From a bacterium (GTDB lineage Bacteria; Krumholzibacteriota; Krumholzibacteriia; JACNKJ01): 6,303 nucleotides of DNA. The position numbers and the translations under genes are program-made. The notes below the pieces were generated by a model. It did no database searches. It was not told the DNA's origin and worked only from the letters and a program-made list of their open reading frames with translations. This document shows, piece by piece, positions 5,825 through 6,303 of the stretch. The stretch covers positions 1 through 6,303 of the forward strand of contig JACNKJ010000026.1 in assembly GCA_014382085.1 (NCBI GenBank). Direction: 5' to 3'. Within the stretch, counting starts at the first letter, position 1; each line of letters opens with the position of its first letter.

Positions 5825-6303
5825 GAGCCCACCTCCAGATCCACGAGTTCACCGCCACAGGGCGCGATGACGCAGAGACTCTTGGCGGCGTGGGCTTCAT
5901 CCAATCGGCCCACCGGCGTATTGTGCGGCGCACTGGTGAGGAGTTCGGGATTCTCTTCTGCCTCGCGCACGATCTGCTTCATAACCGCAATGAATTCGTC
6001 CAGGGTTTCCCGCGTTTCGGTTTCCGTGGGCTCGATCATGAGCGCTTCGGAAACGATGAGCGGGAAATAGATCGTGGGCGCGTGCATGTTGAAATCGAGC
6101 AGGCGCTTGGCCACGTCGAGCGTTCGCACTCCATGTTTGCGCAGGAAGGATCCGCTGGCCACAAACTCGTGCATACAGAGACCCGGCAGGGGAATATCCA
6201 AGGTATCGCGCAGTTTGGACTGCAGATAGTTGGCGTTGAGTACTGCGGCGGTGCTGATATCTCCCAGGCCGCCCCCGCCATAGCGTAGGATGTAGGCCAA
6301 AGC
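5821..6303 (-). CDS. gcvPB: Glycine dehydrogenase (aminomethyl-transferring) subunit 2, C-terminal part; 5' end outside the window
   Basis: The P-protein decarboxylates glycine using pyridoxal phosphate and passes the aminomethyl group to the lipoyl arm of GcvH in the cytoplasm. The visible 160 residues, open at the right edge, are the C-terminal third of the two-subunit-type beta chain. Conserved segments include GGGGLGDISTAAVLNANYL, LCMHEFVAS, VRTLDVAKRLLDF, HAPTIYFPLIV and the hallmark MIEPTETE followed by TLDEF. The cofactor-binding lysine lies upstream, outside the window. The tail after RLDEAHAAK (APCGGELVDLEVGS) is not the usual short ending I expect for this family, but it contains no stop or frameshift. 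The preceding genes are probably gcvPA and other gcv genes (inference from common operon order). The stop overlaps the preferred start of the transferase gene. Confidence 0.95.
   Translation of the reverse strand, partial: ALAYILRYGGGGLGDISTAAVLNANYLQSKLRDTLDIPLPGLCMHEFVASGSFLRKHGVRTLDVAKRLLDFNMHAPTIYFPLIVSEALMIEPTETETRETLDEFIAVMKQIVREAEENPELLTSAPHNTPVGRLDEAHAAKSLCVIAPCGGELVDLEVGS
5831..5836 (-). promoter_or_regulatory. Shine-Dalgarno GGAGGT for the ligase, inside the end of gcvPB
   Basis: The minus strand reads GGAGGTGGGCTCCTGA across the end of gcvPB. GGAGGT lies six bases before CTG at 5824, whose last two bases are shared with the gcvPB stop TGA. No comparable site precedes the TTG at 5800. 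This supports translational coupling and a non-standard start codon. Confidence 0.55.

Noticed and set aside
5590..6288. Plus-strand open frame of 232 codons.
   Set aside because: Antisense across gcvPB and the transferase gene, both of which are strongly supported by family motifs.

Overview
All recognisable genes in this window lie on the minus strand, so the biology reads from the right edge to the left. The DNA is moderately GC-rich bacterial sequence with no RNA gene, insertion sequence, CRISPR array or sign of phage. The organism is a Gram-negative bacterium, because it encodes a TonB-dependent outer-membrane receptor. The large secreted protein has paired acidic DxDxDG motifs and a 'YDFEGYRIWRA' fibronectin-like segment. 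From memory, that style is common in uncultured FCB-group lineages such as Eisenbacteria, Krumholzibacteriota and Latescibacteria. The phylum is an inference and is not proven here.

Right block (about 5072-6303): the C-terminal third of glycine dehydrogenase subunit 2 (GcvPB, P-protein of the glycine cleavage system) runs in from the right edge. It is followed without a gap by a LipM/LplA-family lipoyl/octanoyl transferase. The lipoylated substrate of glycine cleavage is GcvH, so this is a sensible functional pair. The ligase probably starts at a CTG codon that overlaps the gcvPB stop codon and has a strong Shine-Dalgarno sequence, rather than at the downstream TTG.

Middle gap (4788-5071, 284 bases): this is a structured leader for the receptor gene. 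It holds a six-codon mini-ORF whose ribosome-binding context is a 13-base exact copy of the receptor's own. It also holds three small dyads, including a perfect 8+3+8 palindrome close to the receptor start, and a weak sigma70-like promoter candidate.

Left block (1-4787): a 1012-residue TonB-dependent receptor with a carboxypeptidase-regulatory-like N-terminal domain (Oar-like layout) is followed 30 bases later by a large secreted protein that runs off the left edge. The two are almost certainly co-transcribed. The receptor may take up a ligand bound by the secreted partner, or may help export or anchor it; the sequence does not decide between these.
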